64,000 bases of DNA from Bacillus sp. 103mf (GCF_900116295.1 NZ_FPAF01000001.1:496001-560000); one strand, 5' to 3'; positions 17,875 to 28,927 are shown, counted from the first letter of the stretch. Notes: generated by a model from the letters alone, not told the origin. Numbers and translations: made by a program.

Positions 17875-18970
17875 AGTAGCGAGAATGACGACTTATGTTT
17901 AATAACACACCAACCGCCATTAACATAAGGGTCAAGCTGGACCCACCATAGCTTAAAAATGGTAAGGTAATTCCTGTAACTGGCATTAATCCAGTTACAA
18001 CGCCGATGTTAATCATCACTTGAATCGCAATCATCGCTACAATCCCGACTGCTAAAAAAGTACCGTATAAGTCTGGCGCTCCTAACGCTACACGAATCCC
18101 ACGCCATAACAACAGACTAAATAATAATAACACAAACGAACCACCAATAAAACCTAATTCTTCAGAGAGAATCGCAAAAATAAAATCTGTTTGCGGCTCT
18201 GGTAAGTAAAGAAATTTTTGTCTACTTTGTCCAAGGCCAAGACCAAATAACCCCCCCGGTCCGATTGCAAGTAACGATTGAATAATTTGAAATCCACTTC
18301 CAAGCGGATCTGACCATGGATCTAAATAAGATGTAATACGTTTTATTCGATATGGTGCTGATGCAATCAACCCAACAAATCCTGCAATTCCTATTAATCC
18401 TAACATGGCAAAATGAAAAATACGTGCTCCCGAAACAAAAATCATAACAATACAAGTTCCCACCATTACAGTTCCCGTTCCCAAATCTGGTTGCAACATA
18501 ATCATGCCAAATGCAACAAATACAAAACTAAGCGAAGGAAGTAATCCTTGTTTAAAAGACGTAATCATTTTTTGTTTTTCCGATAAAAATTTCGCTAAAA
18601 AAATAATCATCGCAAACTTCATAAACTCCGAAGGCTGAATAGAGAATGCTCCTACCCCAATCCAACTTCGAGCCCCGCCGCGCACCAGTCCAATACCCGG
18701 AATTAAAACTAAAATAAGGAGAACAAAACAGATGAGTAAAATCACTTTGGAATATGTACGCCACACCCAATAATCAATCTTCATAATAAAAAACATAGCA
18801 ACGACACCAATTCCAGCAAATAACAATTGACGCTTTGCAAAAAAGAATGAATCTCCCATTTTATACGAAGCCCATACAGCACTAGCGCTGTATACCATCA
18901 CCATTCCTACTGTCAAAAGTAACAAAGTTACAATAATAAGAATAAAATCAGGCGTCTTCTTTGCCCGCAA
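17873..18970 (-). CDS. spoVE: Sporulation SEDS glycosyltransferase SpoVE
   Basis: FtsW/RodA-type membrane peptidoglycan polymerase needed for spore cortex, working with SpoVD. 365 residues with ten membrane segments. SEDS motifs: YSASAVWA, SWIGVGAFSIQPSEFMKFA, MLQPDLGTGTV, GLGLGQSRQKFLYLPEPQTDFIFAILSEELGF in parts, and LPFLSYGGSSL. The start is TTG at 18970, after GAGGTGA, matching the family N-terminus. It stands between murD and murG with terminators on both sides, so it is probably a separate transcription unit. Confidence 0.96.
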   Translation of the reverse strand: MRAKKTPDFILIIVTLLLLTVGMVMVYSASAVWASYKMGDSFFFAKRQLLFAGIGVVAMFFIMKIDYWVWRTYSKVILLICFVLLILVLIPGIGLVRGGARSWIGVGAFSIQPSEFMKFAMIIFLAKFLSEKQKMITSFKQGLLPSLSFVFVAFGMIMLQPDLGTGTVMVGTCIVMIFVSGARIFHFAMLGLIGIAGFVGLIASAPYRIKRITSYLDPWSDPLGSGFQIIQSLLAIGPGGLFGLGLGQSRQKFLYLPEPQTDFIFAILSEELGFIGGSFVLLLFSLLLWRGIRVALGAPDLYGTFLAVGIVAMIAIQVMINIGVVTGLMPVTGITLPFLSYGGSSLTLMLMAVGVLLNISRHSRY

Positions 18971-19191
18971 TGAGTATCACCTCTTTGAATGCAGCTTTTC
19001 GTTAACCATACTTTTTTCACAACCGAAGTCTCATTTATTCAGGCAAGCAGTCTGATTCCATCGCAAAATTGTGCAATATCAAAGAAGAGATGTATGAAAA
19101 ACTGCCTGTAAGAACCCATTTGGTAAAGGCTTTCTATTAGCGGATGGTAAATCCTCTCACTAATAGAAATTTCACATTATTCTACCTATAA

Positions 19192-19228
19192 AAGAATCAT
19201 CAGTAGGAATAATCCCCTGATGATTCTT
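19192..19228 (-). terminator. Rho-independent terminator of murD
   Basis: Perfect 12-bp stem AAGAATCATCAG/CTGATGATTCTT with a 13-base loop and TTTTATAG on the minus strand, 6 bases after the murD stop. Confidence 0.8.
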
Positions 19229-19233
19229 TCACT

Positions 19234-20586
19234 TTATACTAGCTTATGCACAGCTTGTATAAACATGTCTCCTCTTTCTTCAAATGTTTTAAATTGATCC
19301 CAGCTCGCACATGCAGGAGATAAGAGAATTACATCTCCTTCTTCAGACAAAGTAAACGCTTGTTGTACTGCTTGTTCCACATTATCAACACATGTAATTA
19401 CTTTCATTCCAGCCTTTTCCGCAGCTTTGACAAGCTTCGGTGCAGTTTGTCCAAATGTAAATAGCGCCTTCACATGCTCAAAGTATGGAATTAAATCATC
19501 AAATTCATTCCCACGATCTAGTCCACCAGCCAATAAAATGACTGGTTGCGTAAATGCAGACAACGCTTTTTCTGTCGCCAGCATATTTGTTGCTTTCGAA
19601 TCATTATAAAACTTGCGATTTTGAATCGTCGTTACATATTCTAAACGATGCTTTACACCTGTAAAGCGCTTTAAAACTGCTTCAATTGCTTCATTTGCAA
19701 CTCCCATAAGCTTTGCAATGCTCATAGCAGCTAGTATATTTTCTAAATTATGTTTACCCGGCAATACGATATCTTGAATATCAATCACTTTTTCGCCTTT
19801 GAAGTAAAGAGCACCATCTTTTACACAAGCGCCGTCTTCAATCATTTTCGTCGTAGAAAAGTATACTTTTTGTCCTTTACTTTGCTCAGATAACACCATT
19901 ACATCTTCATCGTCAGCATTAATGATGCTAAAGTCATTTTCAGTTTGGTTTCTAAAGATATTCGCTTTTGCTAAGCCGTACTCTTCCTTCGTACCATGAT
20001 AATCTAAGTGTGCTTCAAATAAGTTTAACAGTACCGCAATCTTCGGTTGAAACGTTTCAATGCCCATTAATTGAAAGGAAGAAAGTTCTGTTACAACCAC
20101 TTCTTGTTCTGTTACATCTTGTGCAACTTCACATGCTACCGTACCGATGTTTCCAGCAATAACAGGATGTTTTTCTCCTTCTTTTAACATTTCAAATGTT
20201 AATGTTGTTGTGGTTGTTTTCCCATTAGATCCTGTAATCCCAATAAAGGGCGCTTCAGAAATACGATATGCTAATTCTACTTCTGTTACAATCGGAATAT
20301 TTTTTTCTTTTGCCGCTACAAGTAACGGATTAGAGTATGGAATCCCTGGATTTTTTACAACAACAGAAATATTTTTTTCTAATAATTCTAAAGGATGACC
20401 ACCACATACAACTTCTATGCCTTGCCCTTGCAACTCTGTCGCTAACGGATTTTCAGCGAGCGGCTTGCTATCATTTACAATCACATTTGCTCCAAGTTCC
20501 TTTAATAAGACAGCTGCAGCATAGCCGCTTTTTGCCATACCTAATACAAGAATATTTTTATTTTGATAGTCAATTATCGTTTTCAA
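19234..20586 (-). CDS. murD: UDP-MurNAc-L-Ala:D-Glu ligase
   Basis: Adds D-glutamate to UDP-MurNAc-L-Ala. 450 residues, three-domain Mur ligase: N-terminal Rossmann-like domain ([21 protein letters not shown]), ATP loop [12 protein letters not shown] (about 115-126) and C-terminal domain with YNDSKATN and [11 protein letters not shown]. The start is TTG at 20586, immediately after the mraY TAA with no strong ribosome site, so translation probably depends on coupling to mraY. Confidence 0.97.
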   Translation of the reverse strand: MKTIIDYQNKNILVLGMAKSGYAAAVLLKELGANVIVNDSKPLAENPLATELQGQGIEVVCGGHPLELLEKNISVVVKNPGIPYSNPLLVAAKEKNIPIVTEVELAYRISEAPFIGITGSNGKTTTTTLTFEMLKEGEKHPVIAGNIGTVACEVAQDVTEQEVVVTELSSFQLMGIETFQPKIAVLLNLFEAHLDYHGTKEEYGLAKANIFRNQTENDFSIINADDEDVMVLSEQSKGQKVYFSTTKMIEDGACVKDGALYFKGEKVIDIQDIVLPGKHNLENILAAMSIAKLMGVANEAIEAVLKRFTGVKHRLEYVTTIQNRKFYNDSKATNMLATEKALSAFTQPVILLAGGLDRGNEFDDLIPYFEHVKALFTFGQTAPKLVKAAEKAGMKVITCVDNVEQAVQQAFTLSEEGDVILLSPACASWDQFKTFEERGDMFIQAVHKLV

Positions 20587-21558
20587 TTACATCCACACCC
20601 CGATATAAATTCCTAACACTGCAAATAAAAGTCCTACTGACCAGAATGTCACAACCACTCGCCATTCTGACCAACCACATAATTCATAGTGGTGATGAAG
20701 CGGACTCATTTTAAATACACGCTTTCCTCGCGTTTTAAACGAGACAACTTGAATAATAACAGAGAGTGTCTCAATAACAAACATCCCACCAATGATAACT
20801 AATAACAATTCTGTTTTTGTTAAAATGGAAACAGCAGCTAAAGCACCACCAAGAGCTAAAGATCCTGTATCTCCCATAAATACTTTTGCAGGATGAGCAT
20901 TAAATACTAAAAATCCTAATACAGCTCCCACAACAGCCATACAAAAAATAGCAATTGTGTACTGTCCCTCAGCAAACGCAATAATACTATACGCACCAAA
21001 TGCAATGGCAGCCGTTCCTGCTAATAATCCATCTAGACCATCTGTTAAGTTAACTGCGTTTGAAGCTCCGATTAGCATAAAGAGCACGAGAATAAAGTAT
21101 GCCCACTGCAAGTCAAACTTAATTTCCGTCCCTGGAATATTTAAATGTGTATCAAATCCTTGTCCTTTTGCAATGATAAAGAAAGCTACTGCAATAATAA
21201 ATTGTCCTACTAATTTTTGTTTTGATGTTAAACCAAGATTTCTTTTTTTAACAACTTTAATATAATCATCTAAAAATCCAATTAAACCATAGCCAAATGT
21301 AACAAGAAGCAATAAGTACATCTCAGCACCCTTTTGAAATTTAAACATCATAATAATAGACGTAATCATAATTGAAATAAAAATAACAATTCCGCCCATA
21401 GTCGGTGTTCCCGATTTCTTTTGATGTGATTTTGGTCCTTCATCGCGAATGCTCTGTCCAAATTTTAAACGACGTAAAAATGGAATGAAAATTGGTGACA
21501 ACGCAACAGAAATTAAAAATGCCACCCCAACTGTAATTAATAATCCTTGTTCAAGCAC
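20587..21558 (-). CDS. mraY: Phospho-MurNAc-pentapeptide translocase
   Basis: Transfers phospho-MurNAc-pentapeptide to undecaprenyl phosphate, making lipid I. 323 residues with about ten membrane segments. Catalytic motifs: [41 protein letters not shown] and the cytoplasmic loop [15 protein letters not shown]. The start is GTG at 21558, after AGAGGGGG. It sits between murE and murD, the normal dcw order. Confidence 0.98.
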   Translation of the reverse strand: MLEQGLLITVGVAFLISVALSPIFIPFLRRLKFGQSIRDEGPKSHQKKSGTPTMGGIVIFISIMITSIIMMFKFQKGAEMYLLLLVTFGYGLIGFLDDYIKVVKKRNLGLTSKQKLVGQFIIAVAFFIIAKGQGFDTHLNIPGTEIKFDLQWAYFILVLFMLIGASNAVNLTDGLDGLLAGTAAIAFGAYSIIAFAEGQYTIAIFCMAVVGAVLGFLVFNAHPAKVFMGDTGSLALGGALAAVSILTKTELLLVIIGGMFVIETLSVIIQVVSFKTRGKRVFKMSPLHHHYELCGWSEWRVVVTFWSVGLLFAVLGIYIGVWM

Positions 21559-21580
21559 TTTTAGTCCCCCTCTCTTGTTG

Positions 21581-23056
21581 TTATTCTTTCATGCTTAAAC
21601 GTTGTGCAATTGCCTCACCGGCAACCTCACGATCGTCAAAATGATGTACTTCTGTACCGATAATTTGATATGTCTCATGCCCTTTACCTGCAATTACAAT
21701 AATATCTCCAGCTTTTGCTTCGGCAACAGCGTGAGATATCGCTTCTTTTCGATCAACAATTACTTCATAGTTATTCCCTTTTACACCTTCTATCATATCA
21801 TCAAGAATTGCTTTGGGCTGTTCGCTGCGCGGGTTATCTGATGTATAGATCGCATGCGTTGCATATTTAGTGGCAACACTGGCCATAATTGGTCGTTTCG
21901 TACGATCTCGGTCTCCACCGCAACCAACAATACAATATACATTTCCTTTTGCAAATTGTTTCGTTGTCAACAATACATTTTCTAAACTATCTGGTGTATG
22001 TGCATAATCAACAATGACAGTAAAATCTTGACCTCTATCAACAACTTCAAAGCGTCCAGGTACACCTTTTAATTCTTTTACAACATCAATAATTGTTTGC
22101 AGCGCTACACCCGAAACAAGACACGCAGCTGTTGCAGCTAACACGTTATATACATTAAACTTCCCAATTAATTTCATCGTGATATCGATACTTTCGCTCG
22201 GAGTTACGAGTGTAAATTTCGTACCAGCACTTGTCATCTCAATGTTTTTCGCCATTATATCACTTTTTGTATCAATACCATACGTAATCACTGTAGCTGC
22301 TGTACTTTTCATATAGTCTGTTGCTGCAGCATCGTCATTATTTAATACAGCATACTTGATACGATTATGGTGATAGCTATTACCAAGTTGTGCAAATAGC
22401 AAGGCTTTTGCATATTTATACTCTTCCATCGTTTTATGATAATCTAAATGATCTTGCGTTAAGTTTGTAAACACCGCTACATCATAATCACATCCATGCA
22501 CTCTTCCAAGATGCAAAGCATGTGAAGATACTTCCATAATAGCACTGTTTACATTTTGTTCGACCATTTTATAAAACGTCTTTTGTAACGTTAATGCATC
22601 AGGTGTTGTGTTTTTCACTTCAAACGTTTCATCACCTATTTTCATATTAATCGTTCCAATTAAGCCTGTTTTATGTCCATGTGCGCGCATAATTTCGTTC
22701 ATTATATGCGATGTTGTTGTCTTTCCATTTGTACCTGTAATCCCCGTTAAATGTAACTTTTGCGTTGGCTGTCCATAAAAATAATCCGCTAACATCGCTA
22801 AAGAGCGTACTGTATCTTTAACAAGTACAACTGGAACGTCAACATCAATAGGCCTTTCCGCAACAATAGCAGCCGCACCTTGCGCGGCTGCCTGCATAGC
22901 AAATTCATGACTATCAACCGTGAAACCTTTTATACATACAAATAAACTTCCAGTTGTCACTTTACGTGAATCCGCTTCAATAGATGTAATTTCCGGATTT
23001 TCTTTTGGAATAACCGGAAAATCATGCAAACTTGATACGAGTGTATGCAACTTCAT
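21581..23056 (-). CDS. murE: UDP-MurNAc-tripeptide synthetase (meso-diaminopimelate adding)
   Basis: Adds meso-DAP to UDP-MurNAc-L-Ala-D-Glu. 491 residues. Motifs: [13 protein letters not shown] (ATP loop, about 106-118), carbamylated-lysine region and [10 protein letters not shown], whose DNPR predicts meso-DAP rather than lysine, as expected for Bacillus. ATG at 23056 after AGAGAGGG. Separated from spoVD by 362 bases that hold an R2 repeat. Confidence 0.98.
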   Translation of the reverse strand: MKLHTLVSSLHDFPVIPKENPEITSIEADSRKVTTGSLFVCIKGFTVDSHEFAMQAAAQGAAAIVAERPIDVDVPVVLVKDTVRSLAMLADYFYGQPTQKLHLTGITGTNGKTTTSHIMNEIMRAHGHKTGLIGTINMKIGDETFEVKNTTPDALTLQKTFYKMVEQNVNSAIMEVSSHALHLGRVHGCDYDVAVFTNLTQDHLDYHKTMEEYKYAKALLFAQLGNSYHHNRIKYAVLNNDDAAATDYMKSTAATVITYGIDTKSDIMAKNIEMTSAGTKFTLVTPSESIDITMKLIGKFNVYNVLAATAACLVSGVALQTIIDVVKELKGVPGRFEVVDRGQDFTVIVDYAHTPDSLENVLLTTKQFAKGNVYCIVGCGGDRDRTKRPIMASVATKYATHAIYTSDNPRSEQPKAILDDMIEGVKGNNYEVIVDRKEAISHAVAEAKAGDIIVIAGKGHETYQIIGTEVHHFDDREVAGEAIAQRLSMKE

Positions 23057-23174
23057 TTCTTTAAACCCTCTCTACTCTTTATTTACCCCTTATAAATGGA
23101 GCCGTTAAAATACTCCATACATAAGAACGTCATACATTTCATCAACAGGCAATGTGAATCAAACATCTCACTAC

Positions 23175-23378
23175 TATATATAAATCCATTTTGTTTTTTC
23201 AACATATAAGTCACTGCTCTGCAAAACAAAAAATGATCGCTACTCGCTTTCTCTTTTTGTTTTAAACCTAGCATGTGACCAAAAACAGGCCCTGACCGCT
23301 TCTATGCATGGCCAGATGCTCTCGTCCCTCTAAAAAGGGCGGTTTTTATGTCGTTTTTTCAATTTGTATTTATATAGT
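23175..23378 (+). repeat. Dispersed repeat family R2, copy a (MITE-like, about 204 bp)
   Basis: Starts TATATATAAATCCATTTTG and ends with the inverted form (..GTATTTATATAG), imperfect terminal inverted repeats of about 30 bases. The inner part has a perfect stem AAAACAAAAA/TTTTTGTTTT and the conserved block GGCCCTGACCGCTTCTATGC followed by ATGGCCAGATGCTCTCG. It occupies most of the 362-base space between spoVD and murE; nothing else was seen there. Confidence 0.85.
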
Positions 23379-23418
23379 TAGTTGAATGTTATTATATCGT
23401 ACACACATGCCTTCATAC

Positions 23419-25335
23419 TTACTTATTAAAATATATTCGAACCTTGGAGCCTGCTTTTACTTTCGTGCCTGGTCTTGGAGACTGTTCAACCACTTTGTTT
23501 CCATCACCGCTGGCATCAATTTGTAAGTCGACAAGTTGACTTTGTAGTTCCTTTCGATCCATACCTACTATATCAGGGACCTCTACTAAAGGCGTCTCAT
23601 CCCAAGTTAATTTCTTTTCAATTTGCTCTTTTCTAGGCTCTACTCCCATAACCGGTAATACATCACGCAGAATATTCCCAACGATTGGCGCAGCAACAAC
23701 CCCGCCAAATTGTGTAATTCCCTTTGGATTATCTACAGCGACGTATACAACAATTTGCGGATCATCTGCTGGTGCAAACCCAATAAATGATACGATATAG
23801 TTATTATCCAAATATTTCCCATCTTTTACTTTTTGTGCTGTACCAGTTTTCCCTCCAACACGATATCCATCAATATAAGCTTTGTTACCTGAACCTTTTG
23901 CAACAACATTCTCAAGTGCATAACGCACCTTTTCAGAGGTTTCCTTGGAAATAACTTGTTTCTTTGTGACAGGCGTTTTTTTACTAATCACTTTGTTCGT
24001 AGTTGGGTCTATAAATTCCTTCGCAATGTAAGGCTGATATAACGTACCTCCATTTACAGCAGCCGCTACTGCTGCTACTTGTTGAATCGGGGTAACAGAG
24101 ACTCCTTGACCAAACGCTGTAGTCGCTTGTTCCACAGGTCCTACTTTTTTTAAATCAAATAAAATCCCTTTGCCTTCTCCCTGTAAATCAATACCTGTTT
24201 TTTGTCCAAATCCAAAATCACGGATATATTGAAACAGCTTTTCTTTCCCTAAACGGTCTCCAAGTTCTATAAAACCTGGGTTACAAGAGTTTTGAACAAC
24301 CTCTAAAAACGTTTGGCTGCCATGCCCCCCTGCTTTCCAGCAACGCAATCTTGCACCGCCAACTTCTGCTGCTCCATCATCATAAAACGTATCTTTCTCC
24401 AAGTCTACTAATTTTTCATTTAAAGCAGCTGCAAGTGTAATAATTTTAAATGTGGATCCTGGTTCATATGTACTCCATACTGGAAGATTTCGGTTAAACA
24501 CTTCTGGTGAAACACTCCTGAAATCTGCTGGATCAAAACTCGGGCGACTGGACATTCCTAAAATTTCACCATTATTTGGGTTCATAGCAATCGCGATTAT
24601 TCCATCTGGATGATACGTAGACTCTGCAATATTTAATTCTCTCTCCATAATTGTCTGAACACGTGAATCAATTGTCAACTTTAAATTCAAGCCATCTCCA
24701 GGTTCTTTATAATCATCACCAATGTTCGGCATGCGTTGTCCTTTCGCATCAGCAAAAAAACGGACATATCCTTTGTCACCATTTAATTCTTTGTCATAAT
24801 ATGACTCCAGTCCCATAAGCCCTTGATTATCACTCCCAGCAAATCCAAGCACATGTGATAAATATTTCCCAAACGGATAGTATCGAATTGAATCTTCAGC
24901 AATATATACACCTTTTAAACTTAAAGCTCTCACTTCTTTCGCCTTATCATGGGAAATTTTCCGCCCGCCTTTGTCTAATCTGACTATGGACTCTTTTTTT
25001 GTAAGGCGTTGATAAATCTCTTCTTTCGACACACCTAAAACTGCAGCTAATTTCTCTGCAGTCTCTGCTGGTTTTTCGATTTGCCGTGGTACCACAAAGA
25101 CAGTTGGTGCACTTTTATTTGTTGCAAGTTCCACACCATTTCGATCTACAATTTTCCCCCGTTCAGGCTCAAATGTAATATTTCGACTCCATGAATCTTT
25201 CGCACGATCCGATAACATATTTCCAAGAAAAAACTGCACATATCCAAGACGAATATCAATAATTGTAAAAATAAGTATACCAAAAATAAGCACAAAAATA
25301 AGTCGTTTTCTCACTGTTACATTCGATACACGCAT
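23419..25335 (-). CDS. spoVD: Sporulation penicillin-binding protein SpoVD
   Basis: Class B transpeptidase that crosslinks spore cortex, partner of SpoVE. 638 residues: short cytoplasmic tail, one membrane anchor (about 11-28), dimerisation domain with RGKIVDRNG, transpeptidase domain with YEPGSTFKI (catalytic Ser), SCN (QNSCNPGF) and KTG (GGKTGTAQK), then one C-terminal PASTA domain (VEVPDIVGMDRKELQSQ). The ATG at 25335 begins MRVSNVTVRKRL. Its ribosome site GAAGGAGGGG lies in the loop of a 14-bp inverted repeat. Confidence 0.97.
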   Translation of the reverse strand: MRVSNVTVRKRLIFVLIFGILIFTIIDIRLGYVQFFLGNMLSDRAKDSWSRNITFEPERGKIVDRNGVELATNKSAPTVFVVPRQIEKPAETAEKLAAVLGVSKEEIYQRLTKKESIVRLDKGGRKISHDKAKEVRALSLKGVYIAEDSIRYYPFGKYLSHVLGFAGSDNQGLMGLESYYDKELNGDKGYVRFFADAKGQRMPNIGDDYKEPGDGLNLKLTIDSRVQTIMERELNIAESTYHPDGIIAIAMNPNNGEILGMSSRPSFDPADFRSVSPEVFNRNLPVWSTYEPGSTFKIITLAAALNEKLVDLEKDTFYDDGAAEVGGARLRCWKAGGHGSQTFLEVVQNSCNPGFIELGDRLGKEKLFQYIRDFGFGQKTGIDLQGEGKGILFDLKKVGPVEQATTAFGQGVSVTPIQQVAAVAAAVNGGTLYQPYIAKEFIDPTTNKVISKKTPVTKKQVISKETSEKVRYALENVVAKGSGNKAYIDGYRVGGKTGTAQKVKDGKYLDNNYIVSFIGFAPADDPQIVVYVAVDNPKGITQFGGVVAAPIVGNILRDVLPVMGVEPRKEQIEKKLTWDETPLVEVPDIVGMDRKELQSQLVDLQIDASGDGNKVVEQSPRPGTKVKAGSKVRIYFNK

Positions 25336-25378
25336 ATTGGAACAAGCCCCTCCTTCACACCTAGCTTGTTCCAATATA
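25334..25378 (-). promoter_or_regulatory. Inverted repeat holding the spoVD ribosome site
   Basis: A perfect 14-bp inverted repeat, ATATTGGAACAAGC/GCTTGTTCCAATAT, has a 16-base loop that contains GAAGGAGGGG; the downstream arm includes the first two bases of the spoVD ATG. No T run follows, so it is not a normal terminator. It could block spoVD translation on read-through RNA from pbpB. Confidence 0.7.
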
Positions 25379-25401
25379 TGCTTGTACTTGTTTGATTAGA
25401 A
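25373..25401 (-). promoter_or_regulatory. Possible sigma-E promoter of spoVD
   Basis: Minus strand CATATATT (25380-25373) fits the sigma-E -10 pattern CATAYAHT. The -35 candidate TTCTAAT, 14 bases upstream, is a weak match. RNA would start near 25366, inside the upstream arm of the spoVD hairpin. Confidence 0.4.
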
Positions 25402-25420
25402 CACGTACACCTCTTCTATG

Positions 25421-27592
25421 TTACGTGCTCTCTTTCTGTTCCTTCTTATTTGGCTCCTGCTCTGCTTCTTGCTGCGGTTCAAGAGGTGGTTCAAGTTTTA
25501 TTTCTACCTGCGTTTTTTCTTTTAACGGAGTGCCTTCAGCAACACTTTGCTCTGTTACATATCCTGTACCTGAAAGCTTCAAATCAAGATTTAGTATTTT
25601 AGCTAAATTCATCACATCACGAAGTGCCCAACCATTAATATTCGGCATTTTCGGTTGATTCCCTACTAAGAATACGCGATCACCCGTTAACGTTTTTTCA
25701 TTCGCTTTTGGCACTTGTTGTCCAACTTTTTCCTCTCCTAATACAACAGGTCGAAACTTCGCCTTTTCCAATATTCCCTTTGCTTCTTCCATTGTTTTAC
25801 CTGTTACATTTGGAACGGTAGCTTGCTGCTGTTGTACTTGCTTTTTCACATCTTTTATTTCATTCGGTTTGATTTTTAAATACTCCAAACTATTTTTCGT
25901 TACAGATTTAAACATTTCAGATAACGGCTGTGCACCATTTTCAGTGTCTTTCAATTTAGGCTGTTTAATTGCTAAATATACGACAAGCTGCGGGTCATCC
26001 ATTGGTGCCATACCAAGGAAGGAGAAAATATAATTTTCTCGCCCTGTCATATAACCGCCTTTTCCATTTGGAATTTGTGCTGTTCCTGTTTTACCACCAA
26101 CGGAATATCCATCAAGTTTATACATCGTTCCAGTCCCTTTTGGTGATGTTACAACCCGTTCTAGCAGTTGCCTTACTTGCGTTGCAGTCTCTTTTGTAAC
26201 TGGTTTCCCTACTTCCTCTGGACGGTGTTGCAAGACAACTTTATCATCCATCGGATCTACAACCTGATCAATCACATAGGGCTTCATCATTTTCCCATCG
26301 TTAGCAATTGCAGTAGCTGCTTGTACAAGTTGAATCGGAGTTACAGTAGAACCTTGTCCAAATGCTGTTGTTACTTGTTGGATTTTTTTATCAAATAAAA
26401 TTGTATTTTCGCCTTCTCTAGGTAAATCAATACCTGTTTTTTCGTCTAGACCAAACTTATGAATATATTGACGAAAACGATCAGGTCCTAGCTTTTCATT
26501 TCCTAAAATAGCAAAAGCAACGTTCGATGAGCGCTCAACTCCTTCATCAAACGTAATAGAACCCCATCCTGCACCGCTATTATGGTCTTTAATTTCCTCA
26601 TTCCCTACTTTGTATTTACCAGATTGATAGTAATCTTGTCCTTTGTATACTCCCTCATTAATAGCAGCTGCTAACGTGAAGATTTTCATTGTTGAACCTG
26701 GTTCATAAGCATTTGCAATCGGATCATTTAAAAAATACTGGATATCTTGTTTATTCGGATCATAACTTGGTCTGCTAGACATCGCTAAAATCTTTCCTGT
26801 TTTCGGATCTGCTACGATCCCAATTAACATAGACGGATTATAACGTTTATCCGCCTCTACCATCGCATCTTCTAGAAAACTTTGAATATGTTGGTCGATT
26901 GTTAAATATACATTATCTCCGTTTTTAGGCGGCTTCACAGACTGTTTTCCACTTTCTAATGCGATACCTTTCGTATCTCCTGTATACTTCATGCTTCCAT
27001 TAGAAGCTCGTAAATATTTATCCAAGCTTTGTTCAAGTCCAAACTTTCCTTCTGCAATTCCTTCATCATTTGGTTTTGCAAATCCAAGTATATAAGAAGC
27101 AAAATCCCCATTCGGATATATTCTTGCTTTTTCTGTAACAAAAGAAATTCCTTTTATATGCATATTGACAATTTGTTCTTTCTTTTCTTTCGTTAAGTTT
27201 TTTCCAATCGATCCGAATTCTACTTGCGCAGCATCTTTATTTAAATACTCTAAAATCTTTTCTTTATCTACTTCAAGTACTTTCGATATTTTCTCTGCAG
27301 CATCTTCTTTGTCTTCCACATGCTCTTGGCCTTTAAGTGCGGCAACCATCTTATATGAATTTGCATCTTGGGCAAGCACGTAACCATTTTGATCGTAAAT
27401 CGTTCCTCGATTCGCTTCAAGTACTCCATTTTTATTATGTTTTCGCTCTGCAATTGGTTTTAAATCTACTCCATGCACTGTTTTCATTGTCTGAATATAA
27501 AGAAAGCGGGCTAACAACAGAAAAAAGAGCAGGAGAAACACCTTAATGAAGAATCCTGCTCCTTTATTGGTATGAAATTTACGTATATTCAT
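25421..27592 (-). CDS. pbpB: Penicillin-binding protein 2B (septal transpeptidase)
   Basis: Essential class B transpeptidase of the divisome, partner of FtsW. 723 residues: short basic tail, membrane anchor (FFIKVFLLLFFLLLARFL), N-terminal pedestal (ANRGTIYDQNG), transpeptidase domain with YEPGSTMKI (Ser), SSN (ERSSNVAF) and KTG (GGKTGTAQI), and two C-terminal PASTA domains (about 585-700), then a charged Glu/Lys tail. ATG at 27592. Between ftsL and spoVD as in B. subtilis. Confidence 0.98.
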   Translation of the reverse strand: MNIRKFHTNKGAGFFIKVFLLLFFLLLARFLYIQTMKTVHGVDLKPIAERKHNKNGVLEANRGTIYDQNGYVLAQDANSYKMVAALKGQEHVEDKEDAAEKISKVLEVDKEKILEYLNKDAAQVEFGSIGKNLTKEKKEQIVNMHIKGISFVTEKARIYPNGDFASYILGFAKPNDEGIAEGKFGLEQSLDKYLRASNGSMKYTGDTKGIALESGKQSVKPPKNGDNVYLTIDQHIQSFLEDAMVEADKRYNPSMLIGIVADPKTGKILAMSSRPSYDPNKQDIQYFLNDPIANAYEPGSTMKIFTLAAAINEGVYKGQDYYQSGKYKVGNEEIKDHNSGAGWGSITFDEGVERSSNVAFAILGNEKLGPDRFRQYIHKFGLDEKTGIDLPREGENTILFDKKIQQVTTAFGQGSTVTPIQLVQAATAIANDGKMMKPYVIDQVVDPMDDKVVLQHRPEEVGKPVTKETATQVRQLLERVVTSPKGTGTMYKLDGYSVGGKTGTAQIPNGKGGYMTGRENYIFSFLGMAPMDDPQLVVYLAIKQPKLKDTENGAQPLSEMFKSVTKNSLEYLKIKPNEIKDVKKQVQQQQATVPNVTGKTMEEAKGILEKAKFRPVVLGEEKVGQQVPKANEKTLTGDRVFLVGNQPKMPNINGWALRDVMNLAKILNLDLKLSGTGYVTEQSVAEGTPLKEKTQVEIKLEPPLEPQQEAEQEPNKKEQKEST

Positions 27593-27613
27593 CTCTTCTT
27601 CACACCTATTATA

Positions 27614-27979
27614 TTAATTTAAACCTTTTACATGATTGGCATTAATTTCAAGCCCATGTTTTTTTGCAATTTCTGCAATGCGATCATAACGTGTTAGCTT
27701 TTCCTTTTCAGCTTGTAATTCTTGATTTTCTTTTTGTTGTTTTATGCGAGTGCTTTCTATTTCTGTTACTTTAGCATCAGCTTCATATAATGCCGCTTTA
27801 TTACCAATAAAGGCTACGCATGCATATAGTAAAAAACCAATAAATGCAACATACAATAATTTTTCAAGTCTTGTAATTCGCTTAACTTTTGTTTTTACAG
27901 CTGGCTGTACTACTTGCTGCGGAGCTTGAGATTGTACTTCTATTTGTTGCTTTTTATACTTAACAGCTAAATTCGACAT
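27614..27979 (-). CDS. ftsL: Cell-division protein FtsL
   Basis: Small bitopic divisome protein that forms a coiled coil with DivIC and controls the rate of division. 121 residues: cytoplasmic tail of about 38 residues rich in Q and V, one membrane segment (LEKLLYVAFIGFLLYACVAFIG) and an external leucine-zipper-like helix (YEADAKVTEIESTRIKQQKE). In B. subtilis FtsL is unstable and limiting; here stability is unknown. ATG at 27979 after AAAGGAGAGA; 16 bases after the rsmH stop. Confidence 0.93.
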   Translation of the reverse strand: MSNLAVKYKKQQIEVQSQAPQQVVQPAVKTKVKRITRLEKLLYVAFIGFLLYACVAFIGNKAALYEADAKVTEIESTRIKQQKENQELQAEKEKLTRYDRIAEIAKKHGLEINANHVKGLN

Positions 27980-27994
27980 ACCTCTCTCTCCTTT

Positions 27995-28927
27995 TTATAG
28001 TTTTTCAGCAATTCGTAACTTCGAAGAACGCGCTCGGTTATTTTCTTCTAACTCTACATCAGAAGGCAAAATCGGCTTTCTTGTAATTAGTTTCAACTTC
28101 GGCTTGTATTCGTCAGGAATAATTGGCAATCCTGGTGGAAGCTGTGGTGTTGTACTATATCTTTTGAATGTCGTTTTACAAATCCGATCTTCTAACGAGT
28201 GGAATGTAATCACACTAATTCGGCCACCTGTTTTTGTCATGTCAATTGCCGCTTCCAACGCTTCCTCAAATACTTTCAATTCATCATTAACTGCAATACG
28301 AATTGCCTGGAATACTCGCTTCGCAGGATGTCCTCCCGTTCGCCTTGCTGGAGCTGGAATCCCTTCTTTAATTAACTCCACTAGTTCTCCAGTTGTTTCA
28401 ATTGGTTGTTTTTCACGGTACGCTTCAATTTTCCTTGCAATTTGCTTTGAAAACTTTTCTTCACCATATTGAAAAAAGATTCTTACAAGTTGTTCATATG
28501 ACCAACTATTTACAACGTCATATGCTGTTAGCGGGGCATTTTGATCCATGCGCATATCAAGCGGAGCATCGTGGTGATAACTAAATCCACGTTCTGGCGT
28601 ATCTAATTGTGGGGAAGAAACACCTAAATCAAATAAAATACCGTCTACTTCTGTTATTCCTAATTCATATAACCTTTCCTTTAAATAACGAAAGTTACTT
28701 TTTACAGTTATAAATTGACCATTGTAAGAAGAAAATTTTTCTTTTGCATTTTGAATTGCAACCTCATCTTGATCAAATGCAATTAGTCTTCCTTCTTCAG
28801 AAAGTTGAGATAGTAAATAAGCACTATGTCCTCCACCTCCTAGCGTACAATCTACATATGTACCATTTGGTTTAATTTCTAAACCATCTACTGTTTCTTT
28901 TAAAAGCACTGTTACATGTTTAAACAT
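27995..28927 (-). CDS. rsmH: 16S rRNA (cytosine-1402 N4) methyltransferase
   Basis: Methylates C1402 in the ribosomal P site using S-adenosylmethionine. 310 residues. Motifs: [15 protein letters not shown] (SAM loop, about 25-39), [26 protein letters not shown] and [18 protein letters not shown] at 28927 after GTAGGTG. It is the first gene of the dcw cluster here because mraZ is missing upstream. Confidence 0.98.
   Translation of the reverse strand: MFKHVTVLLKETVDGLEIKPNGTYVDCTLGGGGHSAYLLSQLSEEGRLIAFDQDEVAIQNAKEKFSSYNGQFITVKSNFRYLKERLYELGITEVDGILFDLGVSSPQLDTPERGFSYHHDAPLDMRMDQNAPLTAYDVVNSWSYEQLVRIFFQYGEEKFSKQIARKIEAYREKQPIETTGELVELIKEGIPAPARRTGGHPAKRVFQAIRIAVNDELKVFEEALEAAIDMTKTGGRISVITFHSLEDRICKTTFKRYSTTPQLPPGLPIIPDEYKPKLKLITRKPILPSDVELEENNRARSSKLRIAEKL

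Noticed and set aside
23085-23274. 63-codon frame downstream of murE (minus)
   Set aside because: It overlaps the R2 element and has no ribosome site.
25339-25373. The spoVD hairpin as a simple terminator of pbpB
   Set aside because: No T run follows the stem and the start codon is part of it; a role in translation or a chance palindrome fits better.
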